Position numbers and translations under genes: made by a program
Notes under the pieces: generated by a model
The model's database searches: none
Told to the model about the DNA's origin: nothing
The model's input: the letters and a program-made list of their open reading frames with translations, nothing else
Shown: piece after piece, positions 1-5,584 of the stretch
Layout of the letters: each line of letters opens with the position of its first letter
Numbering within the stretch: position 1 is the stretch's first letter
NCBI GenBank assembly: GCA_002339085.1
Contig: DDDX01000013.1
Coordinates: 1 to 5,584 of the forward strand
Reading direction: 5' to 3'
From: Cellvibrionales bacterium UBA1969
Lineage (GTDB): Bacteria > Pseudomonadota > Gammaproteobacteria > Pseudomonadales > UBA7434
Length of the DNA stretch: 5,584 nucleotides

Positions 1-731
1 GGATCCCAAAACCACCAACCACCCCAGCCTAGCTCGTAATAAGCCCACCAGCTCCCGAGAGCAATACCCACCGTTAAGAAGGCCCAAGCGATATTAGTCC
101 ACGGCCTAGTCCAACGCGCCCATTCAGCATCAAAGCGACCTTCAAGCAAGGCAGCTATGGCAAAGGCGAAGGCAACCGAAAAACCCACATAACCAATATA
201 GAGCATCGGAGGGTGAATAATTAAACCGATATCTTGCAATAAAGGATTAAGATCATTGCCTTCAGAAGGCGTCATTATCAAGGATCGATCAAAGGGATTA
301 GAGGTAAAAATAATGAACGCTAAAAAACCAAGACTAACCATCGCTAAAACTGATAAAACACGAGTTTTCATCACCAGCGGAATAGAACCACTTGCAAGTG
401 CAACGGCAAGCGTCCAAGAAGCAAGAATAAAAACCCATAAAAGCAATGAGCCTTCATGATTACCCCAAACGGCACTTAATTTAAAGTACCAAGGTAAGGC
501 AGTATTCGAATGAAGCGTTACAAGCTTCACACTAAAGTCATCAATGAAAAAGCTGTAGGACAATGCTAAAAAGGAAAACAACAAGAGACCCCATTGCATG
601 ATTGCCAATGAAGAAGCAAATCGCATCCAAACTGCGTTCTTGGTCGCAACGCCAATAAGAGGCACAATTGCCATGACTAAGGCAAGAGGCAAGCATAAGA
701 GCAAAGCAAAATGGCCAATTTCAGGAATCAA
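1..731 (-). CDS. ccmF: CcmF, cytochrome c-type biogenesis protein, N-terminal part (heme lyase subunit)
   Basis: Partial gene: 243 complete codons of a protein that is usually about 640-660 residues; the rest lies beyond the left edge. CcmF is the inner-membrane core of the System I heme lyase, which takes heme from CcmE and ligates it to apocytochrome c with CcmH. Visible hallmarks are the N-terminus MIPEIGHFAL, the segment AVWGNHEGSLLLW, the segment LNPLLQDIGLIIHPPMLYIG with its conserved HPP, and the periplasmic tryptophan-rich WWD motif WGGWWFWDP, which runs into the edge (Asp243 is the last full codon). Several hydrophobic stretches alternate with these loops, as in a polytopic membrane protein. 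The start is TTG at 729-731. It matches the family N-terminus, has AGGA 6 nt upstream, and an in-frame TGA five codons upstream (744-746) leaves no ATG or GTG choice. It follows ccmE after a 79-nt gap, the longest in the cluster, with no convincing promoter or terminator in it. Identification is secure. Confidence 0.96.
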   Translation of the reverse strand, partial: MIPEIGHFALLLCLPLALVMAIVPLIGVATKNAVWMRFASSLAIMQWGLLLFSFLALSYSFFIDDFSVKLVTLHSNTALPWYFKLSAVWGNHEGSLLLWVFILASWTLAVALASGSIPLVMKTRVLSVLAMVSLGFLAFIIFTSNPFDRSLIMTPSEGNDLNPLLQDIGLIIHPPMLYIGYVGFSVAFAFAIAALLEGRFDAEWARWTRPWTNIAWAFLTVGIALGSWWAYYELGWGGWWFWD

Positions 732-737
732 AATGTA

Positions 738-741
738 TCCT
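738..741 (-). promoter_or_regulatory. Ribosome binding site of ccmF, supporting its TTG start
   Basis: AGGA on the minus strand lies 6 nt before TTG at 729-731. It decides the start because the reading frame closes at a TGA only five codons upstream and offers no ATG or GTG before the conserved MIPEIGH sequence. Confidence 0.65.
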
Positions 742-810
742 AATCATTTAATAAAAAGCCGTTAGTAAGATGCTACAGCTAAATAACAAGTGCATTTTTA
801 AAAAGGCGAT

Positions 811-1260
811 TCAATTATCGAGCTGATTCGCTTTGTGTTTAGCGCTATCCAATGCGGCTGAAACTTCAGGTGGCATGTAATTCTCATCATGTTTTGCTAG
901 CACCTGATCGGCAAAAAAGGTACCTGATTCTGATAAAAAACCAGTCACTACCGTACCTGCATTTTCTGCAAACATATCCGGTAAAATTCCAGTATATTCA
1001 ACAGCTACATTGGCAGCAAAATCAGTAATAATGAAATTAACAGTCAGTGAATTAGCTTGTCGAATCAGACTTCCCTCAGCAACCATTCCGCCAACACGAA
1101 TTTGGCGGTCAATTGGCGCCTCACCATTCGCTACCCTGCTAGGCTCATAGAAAAGATTAAGGTTTTGCTGTAAGGCATAAATGATAAAAAAAGCGGCTAA
1201 GCTCGAACCTACTACAATTAAGAGCACGACGATTAAACGTTGTTTTCGGAGAGGGTGCAT
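811..1260 (-). CDS. ccmE: CcmE, periplasmic heme chaperone
   Basis: Membrane-anchored chaperone that binds heme covalently in the periplasm and passes it to the CcmF/CcmH lyase. The 149 residues start with the basic MHPLRKQRL, then one membrane anchor (about residues 9-30), then the soluble beta-barrel domain. The family signature VLAKHDENYMPPEV is present near the C-terminus. His124 in it corresponds to the covalent heme-binding histidine (His130 in E. coli), and Tyr128 to the conserved heme-ligand tyrosine. The conserved segments RVGGMV and EYTGILPDMF are also there, and the length is normal. I chose the ATG at 1258-1260 because MHPLRKQRL matches typical CcmE starts. Two TTG codons just upstream (1267-1272) are in frame and would add four residues. 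Neither option has a good Shine-Dalgarno sequence, so translation may be coupled to ccmD, whose stop is 20 nt upstream of the ATG. Confidence 0.96.
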   Translation of the reverse strand: MHPLRKQRLIVVLLIVVGSSLAAFFIIYALQQNLNLFYEPSRVANGEAPIDRQIRVGGMVAEGSLIRQANSLTVNFIITDFAANVAVEYTGILPDMFAENAGTVVTGFLSESGTFFADQVLAKHDENYMPPEVSAALDSAKHKANQLDN

Positions 1261-1280
1261 ATTAGGCAACAATTAGTCTA

Positions 1281-1454
1281 TTAATCGCTTTCATTCTTAG
1301 CATTAATTACTATATTTTTCAATTGCTTACGGTAAGCCTTTAAAGGAGAAATTAGGCTCCAGAGCATCATTGAAAGCGACACACCGTAGGCTATCCATAC
1401 ATACGACCCATGGCCACCCATAGACCATAACGCTTGAATACTATCAAAGTACAT
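1281..1454 (-). CDS. ccmD: CcmD, small heme exporter accessory protein
   Basis: A 57-residue gene, MYFDSIQALWSMGGHGSYVW at its N-terminus, with the family motif MGGHGxYVW (residues 12-20), one membrane segment (about residues 17-36), and a basic cytoplasmic tail starting KAYRKQLKN. CcmD is a small single-span protein that associates with CcmC and CcmE and is needed to release holo-CcmE from the CcmABC complex. Length, motif, topology and position between ccmC and ccmE all fit. The ATG at 1452-1454 has AGGA 7 nt upstream (1462-1465), a good ribosome binding site. It begins 27 nt after the ccmC stop and ends in TAA followed directly by TAG. Confidence 0.95.
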   Translation of the reverse strand: MYFDSIQALWSMGGHGSYVWIAYGVSLSMMLWSLISPLKAYRKQLKNIVINAKNESD

Positions 1455-1481
1455 CAGCCCATCCTATTCAGCAATGACGGA

Positions 1482-2231
1482 TTAAGAATCAATTTTAGCA
1501 TGCTCAATCATCCAACTATTGTTACGCGAGTTGTGTGCAATTTGTACCTTCATATTTAACATGACAGCGGCTAAACAAAAAAGATAAAAACCAGGTATGG
1601 CTATCATTAACGGTTGAAACATCTCTAAGGCAATTGTTGATTCTTCAGTAAATTTAATCGAAGCGGGTTGGTGTAAACTCGCCCACCAATCAACAGATTT
1701 ATATATAATAGGAATATTAACCGTCCCTACCAATGACATGATAGCCGCAGCTCGCTGCCCACTAGCACTGCCATTAAATGCGTCATGAAGCGCGATAATA
1801 CCAAGATACAAAAAAAATAAAATTAACATCGAGGTTAAGCGTGCATCCTGCCATACCCAATAGGTTCCCCATGTAGGCTTGCCCCATATGGCACCGGTAA
1901 ACAAGGCTATAAAAGTCAATACTGCGCCGACAGGAGCAATAGACCTAAGTACCATATCGGCTACTTTCATTCGCCATATAATGGCTATTGCACCAGCGAT
2001 AGCCATTGCATAATAAGCGGCCAAAGCAACGACAGCGGCAGGCACATGAATATAAATAATCCGAAATACATCTCCCTGCTTATAATCAGGCGGAGTAAAG
2101 GCTAAGCCCCATATGAGACTTAAAAGTAAGGTGAGAAATGCTAAACCTAGAACCCATGGCAACCATCGATCAAGAGTAATCAACAGCCATTTTGGCGATC
2201 CGAGACGATGAAACCACTGCCAATTAGGCAT
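1482..2231 (-). CDS. ccmC: CcmC, heme transfer protein to CcmE
   Basis: Polytopic inner-membrane protein of 249 residues with about six membrane segments (roughly 24-44, 64-86, 97-115, 135-152, 161-178, 206-226). CcmC presents heme to CcmE in the periplasm. Its two external heme-ligand histidines are visible: His62 in IIYIHVPAA and His187 in DWWASLHQPA. The periplasmic tryptophan-rich motif lies between them at residues 116-134, WGKPTWGTYWVWQDARLTS. The usual family sequence as I remember it reads WVWDARLTS, so Gln128 looks like a one-residue insertion. The segment NIPIIYKSVDWW (172-183) is also characteristic. The ATG at 2229-2231 has AGAGG 9 nt upstream (2241-2245). The gene starts 48 nt after the ccmB stop and precedes ccmD by 27 nt. 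Family assignment is secure. Confidence 0.97.
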   Translation of the reverse strand: MPNWQWFHRLGSPKWLLITLDRWLPWVLGLAFLTLLLSLIWGLAFTPPDYKQGDVFRIIYIHVPAAVVALAAYYAMAIAGAIAIIWRMKVADMVLRSIAPVGAVLTFIALFTGAIWGKPTWGTYWVWQDARLTSMLILFFLYLGIIALHDAFNGSASGQRAAAIMSLVGTVNIPIIYKSVDWWASLHQPASIKFTEESTIALEMFQPLMIAIPGFYLFCLAAVMLNMKVQIAHNSRNNSWMIEHAKIDS

Positions 2232-2279
2232 GATTAAAAACCTCTGTTAAGTAGAGCATGAATACGGCTTTATCCATGG

Positions 2280-2981
2280 CTAGGCCTCAACACTCAATTT
2301 AAGACCCGCCATAATCGCCAATGGCGACAAAACAACCGCCGCCAAGAGCAAGCCAATTAGCATTGATAAACTGGGCACCAGTGGCCAACCTGCTATTGCA
2401 TCCTGAAGGTATTGCACACCAAAAATCATGGCCGGCACATACAGAGGCATACTCAGCAATGATAATAATAGACCACCAGAGGCTAAGCTTACGGTTAATG
2501 ATGCCCCAATAGCACCAATAAAACTAAGTATGCCCGTCCCCAATAACAAACCTAAGGATACTTCTGGTAGAACCTCAAAAGAGACACCCAGTATTAAACT
2601 GATTAACGGCGTGGCCAAAACGATGGGCAATCCCGTCACGAACCAGTGTGCTAGAATTTTCGCTAACACAGAAAGATAAAGTGATTGTGAAGACAATATT
2701 AGCTGCTCTAAAGAGCCGTCATCAAAATCAGTTTTGAATAAACTATCCAACGATAAGAGCACTGCCAATAAAGCTGTGACCCAAATAATACTCGGTGAAT
2801 AAACACGTAATGCCTGGCTATCAGCACCAAAACCTAAAGAAAATAAAGTAATAACGACCAGAATAAAAAATAGCGGGTTAATCCAACTGCCGCGATATCG
2901 AAAATACACAGTCAGGTCACGGAACAAAATCGCAGTGAATACTCTGTATGATGAGAAATTTTCGTTTGCTGACACCAACAT
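2280..2981 (-). CDS. ccmB: CcmB, heme exporter ABC-type membrane subunit
   Basis: Membrane subunit that pairs with the CcmA ATPase. The CcmAB complex uses ATP to release heme-loaded CcmE from CcmC/CcmD. The 233-residue protein has about six hydrophobic segments (roughly 35-52, 63-80, 113-133, 141-163, 168-190, 203-226). Family-specific stretches are INPLFFILVVITLFSLG (34-50), DSLFKTDFDDGSLEQLIL (79-96, the cytoplasmic loop expected to contact CcmA) and LSFIGAIGASLTVSLASGG (152-170). It runs about 12 residues longer at the N-terminus than the usual ~220-residue protein. The start is well supported: ATG at 2979-2981 overlaps the ccmA stop by one base (TAATG), with AGAGG 8 nt upstream (2990-2994), which suggests translational coupling and balanced subunit amounts. 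Confidence 0.96.
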   Translation of the reverse strand: MLVSANENFSSYRVFTAILFRDLTVYFRYRGSWINPLFFILVVITLFSLGFGADSQALRVYSPSIIWVTALLAVLLSLDSLFKTDFDDGSLEQLILSSQSLYLSVLAKILAHWFVTGLPIVLATPLISLILGVSFEVLPEVSLGLLLGTGILSFIGAIGASLTVSLASGGLLLSLLSMPLYVPAMIFGVQYLQDAIAGWPLVPSLSMLIGLLLAAVVLSPLAIMAGLKLSVEA

Positions 2982-3703
2982 TAATTTGGCCTCTGTTGAT
3001 AATCAGCTAGATTAAGGTTAATAAGCTCAACGTTACTGACCACTTGATGACTGGTCATAATGACCATACCCCCAGAAGACTGGTGTCGCTTGATGCAATT
3101 TTCAATCTGGCTGATACCCAAGTGGTCTAGCGCCGTAAACGGCTCATCAAGAATCCAAACTCGTTGCTGACTCAGTAGTAAGCGCGCTAGAGCTACTCGC
3201 CGCTGCTGACCTGCCGACAAAAAATGGCATGGGGTATTAAGCTCTGAATTGAGGCCAATCTGCTGTAAGGCTTGAGTGATCTCGTCACTACCGATCGGGT
3301 AGGCTGGCAAACAAAGTGAGACCCACCAAGAAAGGTTTTCTAGAGGCGTCAACAAAGACTTTACACCAGTAAGGTGACCAAGATAAAGCAAATCAGATTT
3401 ATCAATAACATGATTCAGTTCGTCGCTGCAACGCCAACCAATCGAACCTTGATAATCGTTAGAAAGGCCTGCAATAATTTTTAATAAAGTTGTTTTTCCT
3501 GAACCATTCGAACCCGCCACATGAAGCCCCTGCCCTGCTCTTAAGGACACCGTGACCCCAGAGAAAAGTTGGCGATAAGCCTTTTGGCAGCCTATACCGT
3601 CCAGTACCAAGCCGTTTACTGCACTTAGCTGTTTATTGATTGGATCTATCAAAATAGACAACAATGAGCGCCTTACCGTTGGTTGAAAATCATCTGCAAA
3701 CAT
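2981..3703 (-). CDS. ccmA: CcmA, heme exporter ATP-binding subunit
   Basis: Cytoplasmic ABC ATPase that drives release of holo-CcmE through CcmB. Motifs in order: Walker A GSNGSGKT (64-71), the CcmA-typical segment LLYLGHLTGVKSLLTPLENL (105-124, with Leu where many ABC ATPases have the Q-loop Gln), ABC signature LSAGQQRRVALARL (162-175), Walker B VWILDEPFTALD (182-193, catalytic Glu187), and H-loop His219 in MTSHQ. At 240 residues it is longer than the usual ~205-215. The excess is a 28-30 residue N-terminal extension before NGLVLDGIGCQ, where typical CcmA proteins begin. The ATG at 3701-3703 is the only ATG available. An in-frame TTG at 3608-3610 would give a standard-length protein but has no clear Shine-Dalgarno sequence. 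It is the first gene of the ccm operon, divergent from the fliK-like gene across 196 bp. Confidence 0.95.
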   Translation of the reverse strand: MFADDFQPTVRRSLLSILIDPINKQLSAVNGLVLDGIGCQKAYRQLFSGVTVSLRAGQGLHVAGSNGSGKTTLLKIIAGLSNDYQGSIGWRCSDELNHVIDKSDLLYLGHLTGVKSLLTPLENLSWWVSLCLPAYPIGSDEITQALQQIGLNSELNTPCHFLSAGQQRRVALARLLLSQQRVWILDEPFTALDHLGISQIENCIKRHQSSGGMVIMTSHQVVSNVELINLNLADYQQRPN

Positions 3704-3719
3704 AATAATTGATCCGCTT

Positions 3720-3746
3720 ATTATAAACTATAAAAACCCAATTCAA
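3720..3746 (-). promoter_or_regulatory. Candidate sigma-70-type promoter for the ccm operon
   Basis: On the minus strand a perfect -10 TATAAT (3720-3725) is preceded by TTGAAT (3741-3746), which matches the first four bases of the -35 consensus. The spacer is 15 nt, shorter than the optimal 17. Transcription would start near 3713, only about 10 nt before the annotated ccmA ATG. The -10 match is strong, but the spacing and the very short leader make this provisional. Confidence 0.4.
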
Positions 3747-3773
3747 GACCCTTATGACAACTAATTGAATGGG
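3737..3773. repeat. Imperfect inverted repeat in the divergent intergenic region
   Basis: The left arm CCCAATTCAA (3737-3746) and right arm TTGAATGGG (3765-3773) pair over nine positions if A3740 is bulged, around an 18-nt centre. A further ATTCAA copy lies at 3793-3798. The left arm coincides with the candidate -35 of the ccmA promoter, so it could be an operator. The arms are AT-rich and short, and chance is possible. It lacks a T-run and does not look like a terminator. Confidence 0.3.
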
Positions 3774-3804
3774 AAATCTACTCAAAATTCACATTCAATT
3801 TCGC

Positions 3805-3829
3805 TAAAATGCTACTTTTAAGCCGATCG
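3805..3829 (+). promoter_or_regulatory. Weak sigma-28-like promoter motif upstream of the fliK-like gene
   Basis: TAAA (3805-3808) and GCCGATCG (3822-3829) resemble the flagellar sigma-28 consensus TAAA-N15-GCCGATAA, with six of eight -10 bases matching but a spacer of 13 rather than 15. It would place a start about 60-65 nt before the ATG at 3900. No better sigma-70 or sigma-54 (GG-N10-GC) promoter was found in this spacer on the plus strand. Confidence 0.22.
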
Positions 3830-3899
3830 ATTAAAAAATCTAGGGTATAGTAATCCAAACAACGATTTTAGGGCGGCTTAGATAACGAAGAGATCCGAT

Positions 3900-5357
3900 A
3901 TGATCAATGAATCACAAGCTGCTAATAGTAGCGGTCCACTGGACCGATTGCAGTTTAAACCTACCAGTGAAGCCAGCCAGCGCTATCTCGCAAATCATGT
4001 CGGTGACACCCAACGCGCGGTAGTGGTCGATGTCTCTCTACGGGCAAACCGCACAGCCTCGGGATCCATTCAGAGCCATCAATCGACCCATCATAGCTCT
4101 AAAGCGGTTATTTATGATGTCGTGCTAAAGATAGGCCATCAAAAAATCACTGTTGAGTCACCCTTATTACCCAGAATAGGACAACAACTGGATATTTTAA
4201 TCGTCAACCATCAGCAGATTAAATTACTTAGAGTGCTTGATAAGCAAGCCTCATTAGAGAGTTATAAACAGAGCCAGACAGCGATCATTGACAAATCAAT
4301 AACAAGCCATAAAGCCGAGTCGCCAGCCACATCACAATCTGCAATCGCTTTACCAAAAATCATTAATTCACAACAACAAGCCATCATAATGAATGCGCTT
4401 CGCAGCCACTTACCAAGACGAAATGATACTCTCGAGCTATCAAGTCTTAATACCATGCTGGATAAGCTGGCACAGGTAAATAAAGAAATTTCGATGGCCA
4501 ACCTACAATTCAGGCAGAGTATTAACCCATTAGGTCAACTTACAGATCCTTTACGCTTGGCGCAGGCGATTAAAAACAGTGGCGTATTATTAGAATCTAA
4601 GCTTAAACAATTACTCTCTACTGGCGAAAAAATAACTGTCGATCACCTACTCTCACTAGGGCTTCTTGTTAATGCCGGAACAACGAACAGAAAAACAACT
4701 GACTACAAACTTAGCCTGCTTAATTTAATCACAGCACTTAGCCGTCACCGAGGTACTGACAAACTCCTTAAAAATACTCAAAACCCGCCCATTAATCTCA
4801 ACCAACTTTGGAATACTTTGACAGACTTAATGAGCCGATCAGACGCTTTAAGCGTTAATACTTCTAATAAAGGCCAAGAGATATTACCCCTATTACGATT
4901 ACTACTAAGCCTTGTATCACGGGTACAAAGCCAGCAATTAACAACTTTAAACACACAACAATCAATGAGTGATAATACTGGCAGTTTATTATTTGAATTA
5001 CCAGTCTGGATCGATCAAAAAATTTCAATGCTAGAGTTGAGACTGCAATGGGATAAAAGCAATAGCGCTAAAGATCAATTACAAGGCCAACGCATATGGA
5101 ACGCTAAACTGAGTTTCGACTGCGGTATTGCGGGACAACTTATCAGCATAATAAGCCTTAGAGGTAAAAAGTGCGCCGCTGTATTTTGGGCGCCTAACGC
5201 CGATATAAAAACCAAAGTATCAAGTTCGTTAGATGACTTAAATGAAGTGCTAACACAGCAAGGTATAATTGTAGATAAATTACAATGTGTACTGGGTATA
5301 CCAAAAAATAATAGCAACAACATGTCAATCACCAACCTATTAGACACCAATATTTAA
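3900..5357 (+). CDS. FliK-like protein (flagellar hook-length control type C-terminal domain)
   Basis: A 485-residue, largely hydrophilic protein rich in Gln, Ser, Asn and Leu, without a signal peptide or membrane segment. FliK proteins are exported rulers that tell the flagellar export gate, through the FlhB C-terminal domain, to switch from hook to filament substrates. The N-terminal third has a beta-rich stretch (about 68-111) and a polar linker (about 115-160). Residues 204-236 (FRQSINPLGQLTDPLRLAQA onward) resemble a segment I associate with the FliK-like proteins found beside ccmA in Pseudomonas relatives. The C-terminal domain, about 362-468, starts at LLFELPVWIDQKI and contains IWNAKLSFDCGIAGQLISII. 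It matches the general shape of the Flg_hook domain but lacks the classical LxPxxLGxV motif of true FliK. The ATG at 3900 has only a weak purine-rich stretch, GAAGAGA, upstream. The next gene starts 1 nt after the stop. Domain call is fairly confident; the exact role is inferred. Confidence 0.78.
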   Translation: MINESQAANSSGPLDRLQFKPTSEASQRYLANHVGDTQRAVVVDVSLRANRTASGSIQSHQSTHHSSKAVIYDVVLKIGHQKITVESPLLPRIGQQLDILIVNHQQIKLLRVLDKQASLESYKQSQTAIIDKSITSHKAESPATSQSAIALPKIINSQQQAIIMNALRSHLPRRNDTLELSSLNTMLDKLAQVNKEISMANLQFRQSINPLGQLTDPLRLAQAIKNSGVLLESKLKQLLSTGEKITVDHLLSLGLLVNAGTTNRKTTDYKLSLLNLITALSRHRGTDKLLKNTQNPPINLNQLWNTLTDLMSRSDALSVNTSNKGQEILPLLRLLLSLVSRVQSQQLTTLNTQQSMSDNTGSLLFELPVWIDQKISMLELRLQWDKSNSAKDQLQGQRIWNAKLSFDCGIAGQLISIISLRGKKCAAVFWAPNADIKTKVSSSLDDLNEVLTQQGIIVDKLQCVLGIPKNNSNNMSITNLLDTNI

Positions 5358-5358
5358 G

Positions 5359-5584
5359 ATGAATAAAAAGCAGGATAAAAGCCAGCAAGCCATTGATGCA
5401 TATCAAAAAGCTATCGCGCTTAAATACGAGGGTGTCGGCGCACCATTAGTCACCGCCTCAGGCGAAGGCATTGTAGCAGAGCAGATTATAGATCTAGCCA
5501 GGCAATTAGGCGTGCCAATGTATGAGAATGCCGAGCTTACTGAATTACTGTCAATGCTCGAACTAGGCGATGAAATTTCGCATG
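5359..5584 (+). CDS. Stand-alone FlhB C-terminal domain-like protein (FlhB2/FhlB/FlhX type), partial
   Basis: The gene begins one base after the fliK-like stop (TAAGATG), and 75 codons are visible before the right edge. The sequence KAIALKYEGVGAPLVTASGEG (residues 17-37, with AIALKYEG and GAP as key features), then AEQIIDLARQLGVPMYENAE and LTELLSMLELGDEIS, follows the cytoplasmic C-terminal domain of FlhB/YscU export-gate proteins. The full family member is usually about 90-110 residues, so a short tail is missing. It has no membrane domain and no NPTH autocleavage motif: the protein starts just where the post-cleavage fragment of FlhB would begin. Free-standing homologues are known (B. subtilis YlqH/FhlB, Helicobacter FlhX), and the latter can substitute for the FlhB fragment. 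Translation is probably coupled to the upstream gene, since only a weak Shine-Dalgarno sequence is present. Confidence 0.88.
   Translation, partial: MNKKQDKSQQAIDAYQKAIALKYEGVGAPLVTASGEGIVAEQIIDLARQLGVPMYENAELTELLSMLELGDEISH

Noticed and set aside
256..459. 67-codon plus-strand open frame
   Set aside because: It lies wholly antisense to ccmF, whose protein is strongly conserved here; the product is unrecognisable and low in complexity.
732..810. Possible promoter or terminator between ccmE and ccmF
   Set aside because: On the minus strand a TTGTTA can be picked out, but the hexamer at suitable spacing (TACTAA) matches TATAAT poorly; the A/T runs have no GC-rich stem, so no terminator is supported.
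1261..1272. Extended CcmE start at TTG (four extra residues)
   Set aside because: The ATG at 1258-1260 gives the typical basic CcmE N-terminus, and the TTG has no better ribosome binding site; the difference is minor and was noted in the gene entry.
2321..2679. Two overlapping plus-strand open frames (63 and 83 codons)
   Set aside because: Both are antisense to the conserved membrane segments of ccmB, overlap each other in different frames and lack recognisable features or good ribosome binding sites.
4262..4501. 79-codon minus-strand open frame with hydrophobic stretches
   Set aside because: It is antisense to the FliK-like gene. The hydrophobic appearance comes from reading complementary codons of a polar protein; no ribosome binding site or family match is seen.
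5075..5350. 91-codon minus-strand open frame
   Set aside because: It is antisense to the conserved C-terminal domain of the FliK-like gene and has no recognisable family; a shadow frame.

Overview
The window carries most of a System I cytochrome c maturation (ccm) locus on the minus strand and, divergently on the plus strand, a flagellar-type gene pair. The proteins look like those of an AT-rich, aquatic-type gammaproteobacterium. The ccmABCDEF order, the CcmC, CcmD and CcmE sequences, and the placement of a FliK-like gene and an FlhB C-terminal-like gene beside ccmA all recall the arrangement in Pseudomonas and related marine lineages. This taxonomic reading comes from remembered family features, not from a search.

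Minus strand, in transcription order: ccmA (2981-3703), ccmB (2280-2981), ccmC (1482-2231), ccmD (1281-1454), ccmE (811-1260) and the first third of ccmF (1-731, cut by the left edge inside its tryptophan-rich heme motif). Genes overlap by 1 nt or are separated by 20-79 nt, and no terminator is visible between them, so they read as one operon. In the known System I pathway, CcmA/CcmB with CcmC/CcmD load heme onto the periplasmic chaperone CcmE and release it. CcmF, with CcmH beyond this window, then attaches the heme to CXXCH motifs of apocytochromes c.

Plus strand: a 485-residue protein with a FliK-like C-terminal domain (3900-5357), then after 1 nt the start of a protein resembling the cytoplasmic C-terminal domain of FlhB without its membrane part (5359 to the right edge). 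In flagellar export FliK and the FlhB C-terminal domain are interacting partners in hook-length and substrate-specificity control, so this pair may be an accessory export-switch module.

The 196-bp divergent spacer (3704-3899) holds a candidate ccmA promoter with a perfect TATAAT, an imperfect inverted repeat over its -35 region, and a weak sigma-28-like motif ahead of the fliK-like gene. I see no RNA genes, mobile elements, CRISPR arrays or dispersed repeats. Points for a second look are a one-residue insertion in the CcmC WWD signature, an N-terminal extension and very short predicted leader on ccmA, a TTG start on ccmF, and the FliK/FlhB_C-like duo. Nothing here amounts to a clearly undescribed system.
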